DNA from: Bacillota bacterium
GTDB taxonomy: Bacteria > Bacillota > Clostridia > Lachnospirales > Lachnospiraceae
Direction: 5' to 3'
Length of the DNA: 64,000 nt
Assembly: GCA_023439505.1 (NCBI GenBank)
Contig: JAEXNR010000037.1
Span: forward strand, 248,001 to 312,000
The position numbers and the translations under genes are program-made. Under the pieces are notes generated by a model, which worked only from the letters and a program-made list of their open reading frames with translations, did not search any database and was not told the DNA's origin. Positions 34,456 through 41,801 of the stretch are shown here, in pieces. Position 1 is the first letter of the stretch. The number at the start of each line of letters is the position of its first letter.

Positions 34456-35185
34456 GAAGGTCAAAATCCATGTTGAGAATTTAAAGAAGAGTTTTGATAA
34501 ATTGGAAGTGTTAAAAGATATCAATATTGATATTACAGAAGGCGAAGTTGTTGTCTTATTAGGACCATCCGGAAGCGGTAAGTCGACCTTCCTCCGATGC
34601 TTAAATCAATTAGAGATTGCCACCGGCGGAACCATCGTTGTGGATGGAAGCGAGGTTACCAATAAGCATACGGACATTAACAAAGTGCGGGAAAATATCG
34701 GAATGGTATTTCAGCACTTCAATCTGTTTCCCCATAAAACAGTAATACAAAATATTATGCATGCTCCGGTACTGCTCAAGAAGGTGACGAAGGAAGAAGC
34801 AAAGATCAAAGCCATGCAGTTATTAAAGAGGGTCGGGCTGGATGCGAAGGCAGATGCCTATCCCTCCCAATTATCCGGCGGGCAGAAACAGCGCGTTGCG
34901 ATTGCAAGGGCGCTTGCAATGAATCCGGATGTCATGCTCTTTGATGAACCTACCTCAGCTTTGGATCCGGAAATGGTAGGAGAGGTACTTGCAGTTATGA
35001 AAGAACTGGTAGCTGACGGCATGACCATGGTAGTCGTTACACATGAGATCGGATTTGCAAAAGAGGTGGCGGACCGGATTGTATTTATGGACGGCGGATT
35101 TATTGTAGAGCAGGGCAGCCCGCAGCAAGTCTTATTAAATCCCAGGGAACCCAGAACAATTGATTTCTTAAATAAGGTTTTATAG
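34445..35185 (+). CDS. amino acid ABC transporter ATP-binding protein
   Basis: A 246-residue GlnQ/HisP-type ATPase with Walker A GPSGSGKST (40-48), signature LSGGQKQR, Walker B MLFDEPTSALD and the switch His in VVTHEIGFAKEVADRI. The GTG start follows AAGGAGG at the right distance. It powers import by the upstream permease. Confidence 0.95.
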   Translation: MEDKKVKIHVENLKKSFDKLEVLKDINIDITEGEVVVLLGPSGSGKSTFLRCLNQLEIATGGTIVVDGSEVTNKHTDINKVRENIGMVFQHFNLFPHKTVIQNIMHAPVLLKKVTKEEAKIKAMQLLKRVGLDAKADAYPSQLSGGQKQRVAIARALAMNPDVMLFDEPTSALDPEMVGEVLAVMKELVADGMTMVVVTHEIGFAKEVADRIVFMDGGFIVEQGSPQQVLLNPREPRTIDFLNKVL

Positions 35186-35205
35186 TCTGTTTTGGAGGAA
35201 ATTGA

Positions 35206-35790
35206 ATGAAAAAGATTATAACAATTAGTCGCGAATTCGGAGCCGGAGGCGGAGAAATAGGCAGAAAAGTGGCCAAGGCTTTAGATTACGAATATTTTGA
35301 TAAAGAGATTATCTTAAAGGCAGCGAGAGAATCTAATATAGATGTGGAACGTATGTTACGGTGGGATGAAAAAGTCCCCATGAACTTTGGCTTTGCACAA
35401 AGTCTCTTCGACTTTTATAATAAGCCATTAAGTGAAAAACTTTTTGATGCCCTGCAGCAAATCATAAAAGAAATCGGGGAAAAGGGAAACTGTGTAATTG
35501 TCGGACGTAATGCCAATTCCATCTTAAAGGAATTTGACTATGGACTGCATGTGTTTGTCTATGCCGAGCCTTACTGGCGCTTGGAACGAATGAAGACTAA
35601 GATGCCCGATGCCACGCAGGCAAAAATAAGTGAACAAATTCGTGTGATTGATAAGATGAGAAAGCGCTATTGCTCCTACTATACGAATACGGAGTTTGGA
35701 GTATCCGATTATTATGATCTGTGTCTAAAGACATCAACCCTTGGGATTGATCAATGTGCAGAGATCATATGCAGTCTGGCGAAGCAGTAA
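35206..35790 (+). CDS. cytidylate kinase-like family protein
   Basis: A 194-residue P-loop protein. The N-terminus ITISREFGAGGGEIGRK is the Walker A of the cytidylate-kinase-like (AAA_26) family, which is common in clostridia and often lies beside transporters or regulators. It is distinct from the essential Cmk by its short lid and NMP region. Whether it phosphorylates CMP or another small molecule is not known. It starts 20 bp after the ATPase stop, so it seems to be part of the amino acid transport operon. A terminator follows. Confidence 0.82.
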   Translation: MKKIITISREFGAGGGEIGRKVAKALDYEYFDKEIILKAARESNIDVERMLRWDEKVPMNFGFAQSLFDFYNKPLSEKLFDALQQIIKEIGEKGNCVIVGRNANSILKEFDYGLHVFVYAEPYWRLERMKTKMPDATQAKISEQIRVIDKMRKRYCSYYTNTEFGVSDYYDLCLKTSTLGIDQCAEIICSLAKQ

Positions 35791-35828
35791 ATGAACATTA
35801 CCGGTATACACTGATATACAACATTTCT

Positions 35829-35872
35829 TCCGGACATCGAACATGAGAATTGTTCGATTGCCCGGATTTTTT
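35829..35872 (+). terminator. intrinsic terminator of the amino acid ABC operon
   Basis: TCCGGACATCGAACA pairs imperfectly with TGTTCGATTGCCCGGA around a short loop, followed by TTTTTT. Confidence 0.8.
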
Positions 35873-35890
35873 GTGTCCGGTGATTCCCAT

Positions 35891-35973
35891 GTACTGACGG
35901 ATGCAAATACTACTTTACGGAATTATTTATTGAAATCATTATACCTTATTCCTATGTGGGGAACGATTAGTAA
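35891..35973. repeat. partial copy A of the palindromic element
   Basis: GTACTGACGGATGCA, then GGAATTATTTAT and AAATCA are shared almost base for base with 38563-38610, and the end TGTGGGGA..AGTAAT resembles the right end of that element. The left half is missing. The rest of the 351-bp gap holds only the terminator before it and the promoter after it. Confidence 0.6.
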
Positions 35974-35986
35974 TAAATTGTCGACA

Positions 35987-36015
35987 TTGGCATAAAATAG
36001 TCGATATAGTACTTT
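35987..36015 (+). promoter_or_regulatory. putative promoter of the chemoreceptor gene
   Basis: TTGGCA (35987-35992), 17-base spacer, TACTTT (36010-36015). A motility sigma (SigD) promoter was looked for and not found. Confidence 0.45.
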
Positions 36016-36141
36016 TTATTTGGAGAAATTTGTGTTATTATTGTACAAATATCATATTATTCCGAAGGGAATATGGGTATATACTTAAAACTATTGGAAG
36101 TATGTATCTGAACTTATACAAATTAGATAAGGAGATGGCAA

Positions 36142-37821
36142 ATGACTCATTCATTATCACGAAAAGTTATATCAATGATCCTGTTGTTAATCACATTCAG
36201 TGCTGCTGCCTTTATAGGGGTATCCTCCTATGAGCTTTATCGTGCAGTAACAAGCCAGATGAAAAGTGATGGATCAACATTGATCGCCAATGTAAAGAGG
36301 GAGATTATATTAAATCAGGTTTCGAAAATGAGTGATATTCAGCAGATATTTCAGGATATTAAGTCAGTTGGCGATGGAAATATTGAATACATCTCCTTGT
36401 CAGATGAAAATGCAAATCTGGTAGTAGCTGATGACAGTATCATATCAGAAGATCAAAAGATCGGCGATGTGGATCTGGTTTCCTCAGCCAGCAGCAATGG
36501 AAATGTATCGGAAGTAGTCAGCAGCAATGCCACAATGGGGCATATTCTGGAACTGAACTCAGGCCAGAAGGTCTATAATGTCTCTACTCAGTTAATACTG
36601 GGAGAAGATTTTTCCGGAGCATTAAATTTGGGAATCTCTTTAAAAAGTATGTATGAGCAGATTTATCATTCTCTGTTGAATACGGTGTTCCTGTTACTTG
36701 GCATAATTGTTACCGCATCAATTGCAGGAATTGTTTTGTCAAGAAGGATCATCCGGCCGATTGTATTAATGTCATCAGGGATTAAAACATTCTCAGAAGG
36801 TGATTTTACCATTGGTTTCAAGCACAAAAGCAAGGATGAAATCGGCAGAATGGGAATGGCATTGAATTTGATGCAGCAAAAACTAAGCAATATGGTAGTG
36901 GGGATTAAAAAGAATACAGCCCAGGTATCAAATAGTTCACAGGAGCTTGCACTTTTGAGTGAAGAATCTGCCCAGGTTGCCAATGGCATTGTTAAGGCAT
37001 CAGGTGAATTGACCAATGCATCCTCGGATCTGGCCAGAAAGACCCAGGAGAGTTTTGAACTCCTCAACCAACTTGCAGATCAAATTGATGGGATCAACCA
37101 ACGAGCGGATGCAATGAAAGAGGATATCGATAAAACAGTGAGTGTGGAGCGTGAGGGAACAAAACATATTCACGATCTGCTTGTTTCTATCGATGATAAT
37201 GTAAAGGTATCCCGAAGAATCAACGAATTCGTTGAGATCCTTGCGCAAAAGTCCGGGGCTATTACAGAAATCGTTTCCGTAATCAGATCAATTTCTGATC
37301 AGACGAAGCTTCTGGCACTGAATGCAATGATAGAGAGTGCCAGAGCAGGGGAGAGCGGCAAAGGATTTACCGTAGTGGCCCATGAAATAGGAAAGCTATC
37401 GGAACAAACCGGGCAATCGATAGCCGGTATTGAAAAAATAGTGGATGAAGTGGAGAAGGCAATCCGTCAGACACAGGAGCAGGTGGTACTTGGTGGCGAT
37501 GTAATTAATAACAGTGCCAGAATATCCTCTGATGCGGGAAGGGCTTTCGACCAGATTGAAGCATGTGTTGAAAATATGATCAAAGAAATTCAGAATATAC
37601 TTGACGGGATCAACAATGTAAATCAAAATAAAAACGAAGTAGTGGGTGCGATCGAAAGTATCTCTGCCATCGCACAGGAGACAACTTCCTCTACGCAGGA
37701 GATTGCTGCTTCTCTTGAAATTCAATTGTCGAAGCTGGAGTATTCGTCTCATTCAGCCAATGCATTAAAGAATATTGTATTGGAATTGGAACAATTGATG
37801 AAGCAGTTTAAGGTGGAATAA
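36142..37821 (+). CDS. methyl-accepting chemotaxis protein
   Basis: A 559-residue membrane chemoreceptor. TM1 at about 9-32, a periplasmic-side sensor of about 145 residues (single Cache-like size), TM2 at about 177-200, HAMP (about 201-255), and a long coiled-coil signalling domain. The hairpin tip is clear: DQTKLLALNAMIESARAGES, the CheA/CheW contact region. It should pass a ligand signal to CheA. No other chemotaxis gene is nearby, so it is an orphan receptor; its proximity to an amino acid transporter is only a hint at the ligand class. Confidence 0.93.
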   Translation: MTHSLSRKVISMILLLITFSAAAFIGVSSYELYRAVTSQMKSDGSTLIANVKREIILNQVSKMSDIQQIFQDIKSVGDGNIEYISLSDENANLVVADDSIISEDQKIGDVDLVSSASSNGNVSEVVSSNATMGHILELNSGQKVYNVSTQLILGEDFSGALNLGISLKSMYEQIYHSLLNTVFLLLGIIVTASIAGIVLSRRIIRPIVLMSSGIKTFSEGDFTIGFKHKSKDEIGRMGMALNLMQQKLSNMVVGIKKNTAQVSNSSQELALLSEESAQVANGIVKASGELTNASSDLARKTQESFELLNQLADQIDGINQRADAMKEDIDKTVSVEREGTKHIHDLLVSIDDNVKVSRRINEFVEILAQKSGAITEIVSVIRSISDQTKLLALNAMIESARAGESGKGFTVVAHEIGKLSEQTGQSIAGIEKIVDEVEKAIRQTQEQVVLGGDVINNSARISSDAGRAFDQIEACVENMIKEIQNILDGINNVNQNKNEVVGAIESISAIAQETTSSTQEIAASLEIQLSKLEYSSHSANALKNIVLELEQLMKQFKVE

Positions 37822-37865
37822 TATCGATACCTGATTTGAGGGTGCCCACTATATGGAGGATTTTG

Positions 37866-38006
37866 ATGGAGCAGGAAATTGATGAAATGAACAAAATAAT
37901 TCATGTAAAATGCACCCGAGAAGAGAAAGAAAAGCTAATCGCTGAATTATCACCCTACCTTTATGATTATCAATTCAATTTCATTATTATAGAAAATAAA
38001 CATTGA
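37866..38006 (+). CDS. small protein of 46 residues, unknown
   Basis: A short frame from ATG 37866 to TGA 38006 with a good TGGAGG site six bases upstream. It encodes a charged N-terminal half (MEQEIDEMNKIIHVKC, EEKEKL) and a hydrophobic, aromatic end (YDYQFNFIIIENKH). It lies 44 bp after the chemoreceptor gene and before a holin gene. I do not recognise it. The ribosome binding site and amphipathic composition support a real gene, but a 46-residue frame can also occur by chance. Confidence 0.5.
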   Translation: MEQEIDEMNKIIHVKCTREEKEKLIAELSPYLYDYQFNFIIIENKH

Positions 38007-38139
38007 AATTAAATCATGATTTTCGAAAATGATACATACCTATTACTAAGTCGGAGATTTCACTGCCATGATACAATATCATGAAGAAGTAGCGCCACCC
38101 AAAGGAAGACAATGGATTGTTAGGAAAGGAAGCGATGAT

Positions 38140-38415
38140 TTGGAATTTTTGACGCAGTATGTAGTATTAATCATTTTGGGAATATGTTTATGTCTGGGAT
38201 ATATCGTCAAGCATAGTATTACCTTTATACCCAATAAATTTATACCCCTCATCATGGGAATCGTGGGTGTGATTCTAAATATCTGGATGAATGGATGGAA
38301 ATTTACACCTGATATCTTGCTGGGGGGGCTTGCAAGCGGACTGGCAAGTACCGGAGCGTTTGAGATGGTGAGAAATATAGCCGGTAACAAGGAAGAAAGC
38401 AGGAATGGAGTCTGA
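38140..38415 (+). CDS. orphan phage-type holin (holin superfamily V-like)
   Basis: About 91 residues with two or three transmembrane segments (TQYVVLIILGICLCLGYIV; FIPLIMGIVGVILNIW) and a small-residue-rich segment (ILLGGLASGLASTGAFEM) typical of the Hol44/Phage_holin_5_2 group of clostridial phages. I prefer TTG 38140, seven bases after AAAGGAAG and matching the family length, over ATG 38068, which would add 24 residues without a good ribosome binding site. No endolysin or other phage gene is nearby, so it is a domesticated remnant or has a non-lytic role such as release of proteins. Confidence 0.65.
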   Translation: MEFLTQYVVLIILGICLCLGYIVKHSITFIPNKFIPLIMGIVGVILNIWMNGWKFTPDILLGGLASGLASTGAFEMVRNIAGNKEESRNGV

Positions 38416-38424
38416 TCGATCCGT

Positions 38425-38650
38425 CATGGCAGGTTACAGTTCACTCCGTTCACTCCCCATTCAGGTCATGAATATGATTTCGACAAAGATTTCCGAAGCG
38501 GAGCCGCTCTCGCTTCGTTGCATCACGTAGCAGTACATAAGGTTTTAAAATACAGAACCAAAGTACTGACGGATGCAGATACTCCTTTTCGGAATTATTT
38601 ATCGAAATCAATGTGTTCATTATTATATGGGGAGTAAACAGTAACCATGG
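38425..38650. repeat. palindromic MITE-like element (copy B)
   Basis: A 226-bp element with imperfect terminal inverted repeats. Left CATGG..GGTTACAGTT..CACTCCCCAT..GATTTCG..TTCCGAA matches, in reverse, right TTCGGAA..CGAAATC..ATGGGGAGT..AACAGTAACC..CATGG. The inner 22 bases of each arm agree at 18 positions. The centre folds further: CGAAGCG/CGCTTCG (38494-38517) and CAGTAC/GTACTG (38531-38568). No transposase is encoded. Partial relatives lie at 32728 and 35891. It fills most of the 396-bp gap before guaD. Confidence 0.7.
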
Positions 38651-38678
38651 CAGTGATCCCCTGTACATTCGGATAAAA

Positions 38679-38696
38679 TTTGATTGACTAATCAAA
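38679..38696. promoter_or_regulatory. purine-island operator 1
   Basis: TTTGATTGACTAATCAAA overlaps the presumed -35 box (TTGACT, 38684-38689) of guaD; the -10 would be TAGCAT (38707-38712). The same motif recurs at 40185 and 50942, so it is probably the site of the TetR protein encoded at 45494. Confidence 0.6.
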
Positions 38697-38729
38697 AAAA
38701 TAATGATAGCATATTAATAAGAAGCAACG

Positions 38730-38766
38730 AGGCTATGGGAACAGTTCCTATAGCCTTTTTCGTTTT
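38730..38766 (+). terminator. leader terminator before guaD
   Basis: A 12-bp stem, AGGCTATGGGAA with TTCCTATAGCCT, a CAG loop and T5 (then CGTTTT). It lies between the presumed promoter and the gene, so it either attenuates guaD or ends an upstream transcript. Confidence 0.75.
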
Positions 38767-38811
38767 ATATCTTCGAATGATGTTGCATCATAGAGGACAG
38801 AACAGACTGGT

Positions 38812-40110
38812 TTGGAAGTGATTGAATTGAATGGAATAACAGAGAATTTTGTATTAAAAGGAAATATTGTATATTCAGATGAAAGCAGAAAGTTACATTG
38901 CCAGGAAAATGCATATCTGGTATGTATCAACCATCAGTGTGAAGGCGTTTTTCCTGAATTACCGGAGCAATACGAGAAACTGAAACAGCTGGATATGGGA
39001 AATCGTCTTATCATACCCGGAATTACAGATCTTCATCTTCATGCGCCCCAGTATCCCTTCCGTGGACTGGGAATGGATCTGGAGCTGTTGGAATGGTTAA
39101 ATACCAATACCTTCCCGGAAGAAGAGAAATATTTTGATCTATCCTACGCCAAAGCGGCATATGCGCAGTTCTCGTCAGATCTTAACAGCAGCGTAACAAC
39201 AAGGGCATGCATATTTGCAACTGTTCATAAGGATGCCACACTGCTTCTCATGGAGCTGCTGGAGCAGACAGGATTGATTACCTGTGTGGGACGTGTGAAT
39301 ATGGACCGCAACTGCAGTGTGGGGCTGTGTGAAGAGAGTGCACAAAGTTCCATTGAAGATACCCAACGCTGGGTGAGGGAGGCAAGAGAAAGGTTTCATC
39401 TCACAAGACCGATACTGACTCCAAGATTTATACCGACCTGTTCTGATGAACTTATGCGGGGACTTTCCTTATTGCAGAAGAAATATCATCTCCCTGTTCA
39501 GTCTCATTTATCCGAGAATCTTTCGGAGATAGCATGGGTAAAGGAGCTGGTACCCGGTGCAGCCTGCTATGGCGCAGCCTATAACGATTTTGGATTATTT
39601 GGTGATCCGGTACCTACGATTATGGCACACTGTGTCTATAGTACCGAGGAGGAAATAAGATTGATGAAGGAGAAAGGGGTCTATATTGCCCATTGTCCCG
39701 AATCAAATCTAAACATTGCATCCGGTATCGCACCGGTAAGAAAGTATCTGTCGGAAGGCTTACAGATTGGGCTTGCAACCGATGTGGCGGGCGGATCCTC
39801 TTTATCCATGTTAAGATCGATGGCATATGCCATACAGGCGTCAAAAATGTATTGGCGGTTAATTGACCAGAGGGATTCTCCCTTAAAATTTGAAGAGGTA
39901 TTTTATCTGGCAACCCTTGGCGGAGGCGGATTCTTCGGAAAGGTTGGCTCCTTCCTGAAAGGTTATGAATTTGATGCGGTAGTAATAGAGGATGAGAAGA
40001 TCAAAAGTCCAAAGTCCGTTACGATAAAGGAAAGAGCGGAGAGAATGATCTATCTCCCGGAAGATATTAAAGTTTACGCAAAATTTGTAAACGGAAGGAA
40101 ATTATATTAG
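38812..40110 (+). CDS. guaD: guanine deaminase
   Basis: A 432-residue zinc amidohydrolase that converts guanine to xanthine and ammonia. DLHLHAPQY (His75 and His77) gives the first metal ligands, QSHLSEN a further His, MAHCVY and the ATDVAGGSSLS segment the remaining His and Asp. The PQYPFRGLGMDLELLEWL stretch is typical of GuaD. The exact start is uncertain: TTG 38812, GTG 38818 or TTG 38827 are all possible, the last with GGAAG eight bases before it. It stands at the head of the purine island and feeds xanthine to the dehydrogenases downstream. Confidence 0.92.
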   Translation: MEVIELNGITENFVLKGNIVYSDESRKLHCQENAYLVCINHQCEGVFPELPEQYEKLKQLDMGNRLIIPGITDLHLHAPQYPFRGLGMDLELLEWLNTNTFPEEEKYFDLSYAKAAYAQFSSDLNSSVTTRACIFATVHKDATLLLMELLEQTGLITCVGRVNMDRNCSVGLCEESAQSSIEDTQRWVREARERFHLTRPILTPRFIPTCSDELMRGLSLLQKKYHLPVQSHLSENLSEIAWVKELVPGAACYGAAYNDFGLFGDPVPTIMAHCVYSTEEEIRLMKEKGVYIAHCPESNLNIASGIAPVRKYLSEGLQIGLATDVAGGSSLSMLRSMAYAIQASKMYWRLIDQRDSPLKFEEVFYLATLGGGGFFGKVGSFLKGYEFDAVVIEDEKIKSPKSVTIKERAERMIYLPEDIKVYAKFVNGRKLY

Positions 40111-40184
40111 CCTCATCTGGTGAAATACCGGCATCCTTTCAGGCTGTTAATTGCGAAAATAAGAATCAGATCCGTACAAGATAA
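40111..40184. other. short spacer after guaD
   Basis: No terminator or gene is visible here. The full guaD-to-binder gap (40111-40406) is otherwise taken up by operator 2, a promoter and leader hairpins. Confidence 0.4.
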
Positions 40185-40201
40185 TTGATTAATCAATCAA
40201 A
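40185..40201. promoter_or_regulatory. purine-island operator 2
   Basis: TTGATTAATCAATCAAA is the reverse complement of the shared motif (TTTGATTGAYTARTCAAA) and ends six bases before the -35 box of the transporter operon. Confidence 0.65.
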
Positions 40202-40207
40202 TATTTA

Positions 40208-40235
40208 TTGACAAAATAATATATAATGTTATACT
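40208..40235 (+). promoter_or_regulatory. promoter of the purine transporter operon
   Basis: TTGACA (40208-40213), 16-base spacer, TATACT (40230-40235). Confidence 0.7.
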
Positions 40236-40256
40236 AATTTATTATTAAAGGGAACG

Positions 40257-40304
40257 TGCAACAAAGGGGTTGTATGTATTGGAAAATACATGCAACTTTT
40301 TTTT
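40257..40304 (+). terminator. leader terminator with possible antiterminator
   Basis: GTTGTATGTATT (40269-40280) pairs with AATACATGCAAC (40285-40296), then T8. The upstream TGCAAC (40257-40262) can pair with GTTGTA at the base of that stem, so a competing antiterminator is possible. A second weak hairpin with T7 follows at 40370-40395, just before the ribosome binding site. No purine-riboswitch core sequence is visible. Confidence 0.7.
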
Positions 40305-40406
40305 GAAGGGATGAGATTACCCGGACGCTATACAATCGCGCATTTGCCTTAGGGCATGATGTATAAAATGTGTCATCAGACACGCAAATTTTTTTAGGAG
40401 GAAATT

Positions 40407-41687
40407 ATGATGAAAAAGGCAGTAAGTTTATTTATGGTGCTTGTCATGATCATGGCATTAGCAACCGGATGCGGATCAAAGAAAGACAGCAATGAGAACA
40501 CTCCAACACCAACAGAGAGTGCACCTGCAACTGACAACACAGCATCCGGGGATGAGGCAGCGCCAACAGAAGAGGCTTCTAATACTCCGGCGATTAAAGT
40601 GGGCGTTATTTATATTGGAGATGAGAATGAAGGCTACACAGCTGCTCATATGCAGGGGATTGACGAGATGAAGACAGCCCTTGGTTTATCTGATGCACAA
40701 GTAATCGTGAAGACAAATATCGGTGAAGATGAATCCTGTTACGATGCGGCAGTTGACCTTGCGGAGCAGGGATGCAGCATTATCTTTGCAAACAGCTTTG
40801 GTCATGAGTCTTATATGATGCAGGCAGCGACAGAATTCCCTGACATTCAATTCTGCCATGCAACTGGTTTCAATGCTGCTTCTTCCGGTTTAGCAAATAT
40901 GCATAACTATTTTACTGCAGTATATGAATCACGTTATGTATCCGGTGTAGTTGCAGGTTTAAAATTAAAGGAAATGATCGACAAAGGAGAACTTACAGCT
41001 GATAAAGCGAAGATGGGTTATGTAGGCGCATATCCTTATGCCGAAGTTGTTTCCGGTTTTACCTCTTTCTATCTCGGAGCAAAGAGCATCGTTCCTTCTG
41101 TAACAATGGAAGTACAATATACCAACAGCTGGGCTGATATGGCCGGCGAGAATGAGGTTGCCTCCAAATTAATCAAAGACGGTTGTGTATTAATCAGCCA
41201 GCATGCCGATACAACAGGTGCTCCTACTGCATGTGAAGCTGCAAATGTTCCATGTGTTGGTTATAATGTAGATATGATTTCCGTAGCTCCTGATGTAGCA
41301 TTAACTTCCGCAACAATTAACTGGGGTCCTTACTATACCTATGCCGTGAAGAGTGTAATTGATGGCACACCGATTGCTACCGACTGGTGCCAGGGTTATA
41401 TCGACGGCGCGGTTGATATCGCACCTTTAAATGATAAGGTAGTTGCAGCAGGAACTGCTGATAAGGTTGCTGAAGTTGTAAGTAAGATCAAAGATGGTTC
41501 TTTAAAAGTATTTGATACCTCCACATTTACCGTTCAGGGTAAATCAATCGAAGATTTAATCGCTGAGGGCGGTGACTTTGCTAAATATGCCGATTATGTG
41601 AAAGACGGTTATTTCCATGAATCAGAGTTAATCTCCGCACCTGCTTTTGATTTAAGAATTGATGGTATTAAAGAATTAACAGAGTAA
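40407..41687 (+). CDS. BMP-family purine nucleoside-binding lipoprotein
   Basis: A 426-residue solute-binding protein of the BMP/PnrA family. The lipobox ALATGC (Cys22) anchors it in the membrane; a Thr/Glu/Ala-rich linker of about 35 residues follows. The body has GVIYIGDENEGYTAAHMQGI and GCSIIFANSFGHESYM, typical for the family that binds purine nucleosides such as guanosine. It belongs to an operon with a double ATPase and two permeases (next three genes), the layout of NupNOPQ-type and BmpA-type importers. In this island it should bring in nucleosides or bases for degradation. Confidence 0.9.
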   Translation: MMKKAVSLFMVLVMIMALATGCGSKKDSNENTPTPTESAPATDNTASGDEAAPTEEASNTPAIKVGVIYIGDENEGYTAAHMQGIDEMKTALGLSDAQVIVKTNIGEDESCYDAAVDLAEQGCSIIFANSFGHESYMMQAATEFPDIQFCHATGFNAASSGLANMHNYFTAVYESRYVSGVVAGLKLKEMIDKGELTADKAKMGYVGAYPYAEVVSGFTSFYLGAKSIVPSVTMEVQYTNSWADMAGENEVASKLIKDGCVLISQHADTTGAPTACEAANVPCVGYNVDMISVAPDVALTSATINWGPYYTYAVKSVIDGTPIATDWCQGYIDGAVDIAPLNDKVVAAGTADKVAEVVSKIKDGSLKVFDTSTFTVQGKSIEDLIAEGGDFAKYADYVKDGYFHESELISAPAFDLRIDGIKELTE

Positions 41688-41726
41688 TTAAGAATAAAAC
41701 ATAGTTTGTAAATAGGTAAATATTAG

Positions 41727-41776
41727 TGCGGAACTGCGCAGTGCGCAATTTGGAATTGCTCATACGCAGTTTCGCA
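41727..41776 (+). other. intercistronic hairpin after the binding protein gene
   Basis: TGCGGAACTGCG pairs with CGCAGTTTCGCA, with an inner GCAATT/AATTGC stem, followed by ATTTTA. It may protect the binder mRNA or end part of the transcripts. Confidence 0.5.
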
Positions 41777-41801
41777 ATTTTACTTTATAGGAGGACTTTT
41801 T

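Noticed and set aside
35987..36141. SigD-type promoter for the chemoreceptor
   Set aside because: A TAAA box and a CGATAT-like box can be found but at 22 bases instead of about 15, so the spacing is wrong.
38140..38415. Prophage remnant around the holin gene
   Set aside because: No capsid, tail, lysin, integrase or attachment-site-like repeats were seen on either side; only one gene has a phage-type fold.
38450..38695. 81-residue minus-strand reading frame
   Set aside because: It lies inside the palindromic element and runs into operator 1, has no ribosome binding site I can see, and is better explained by the repeat.
40236..40406. Purine riboswitch before the nucleoside transporter
   Set aside because: The conserved junction and loop sequences of the guanine/adenine aptamer are absent; only terminator-like hairpins were found.
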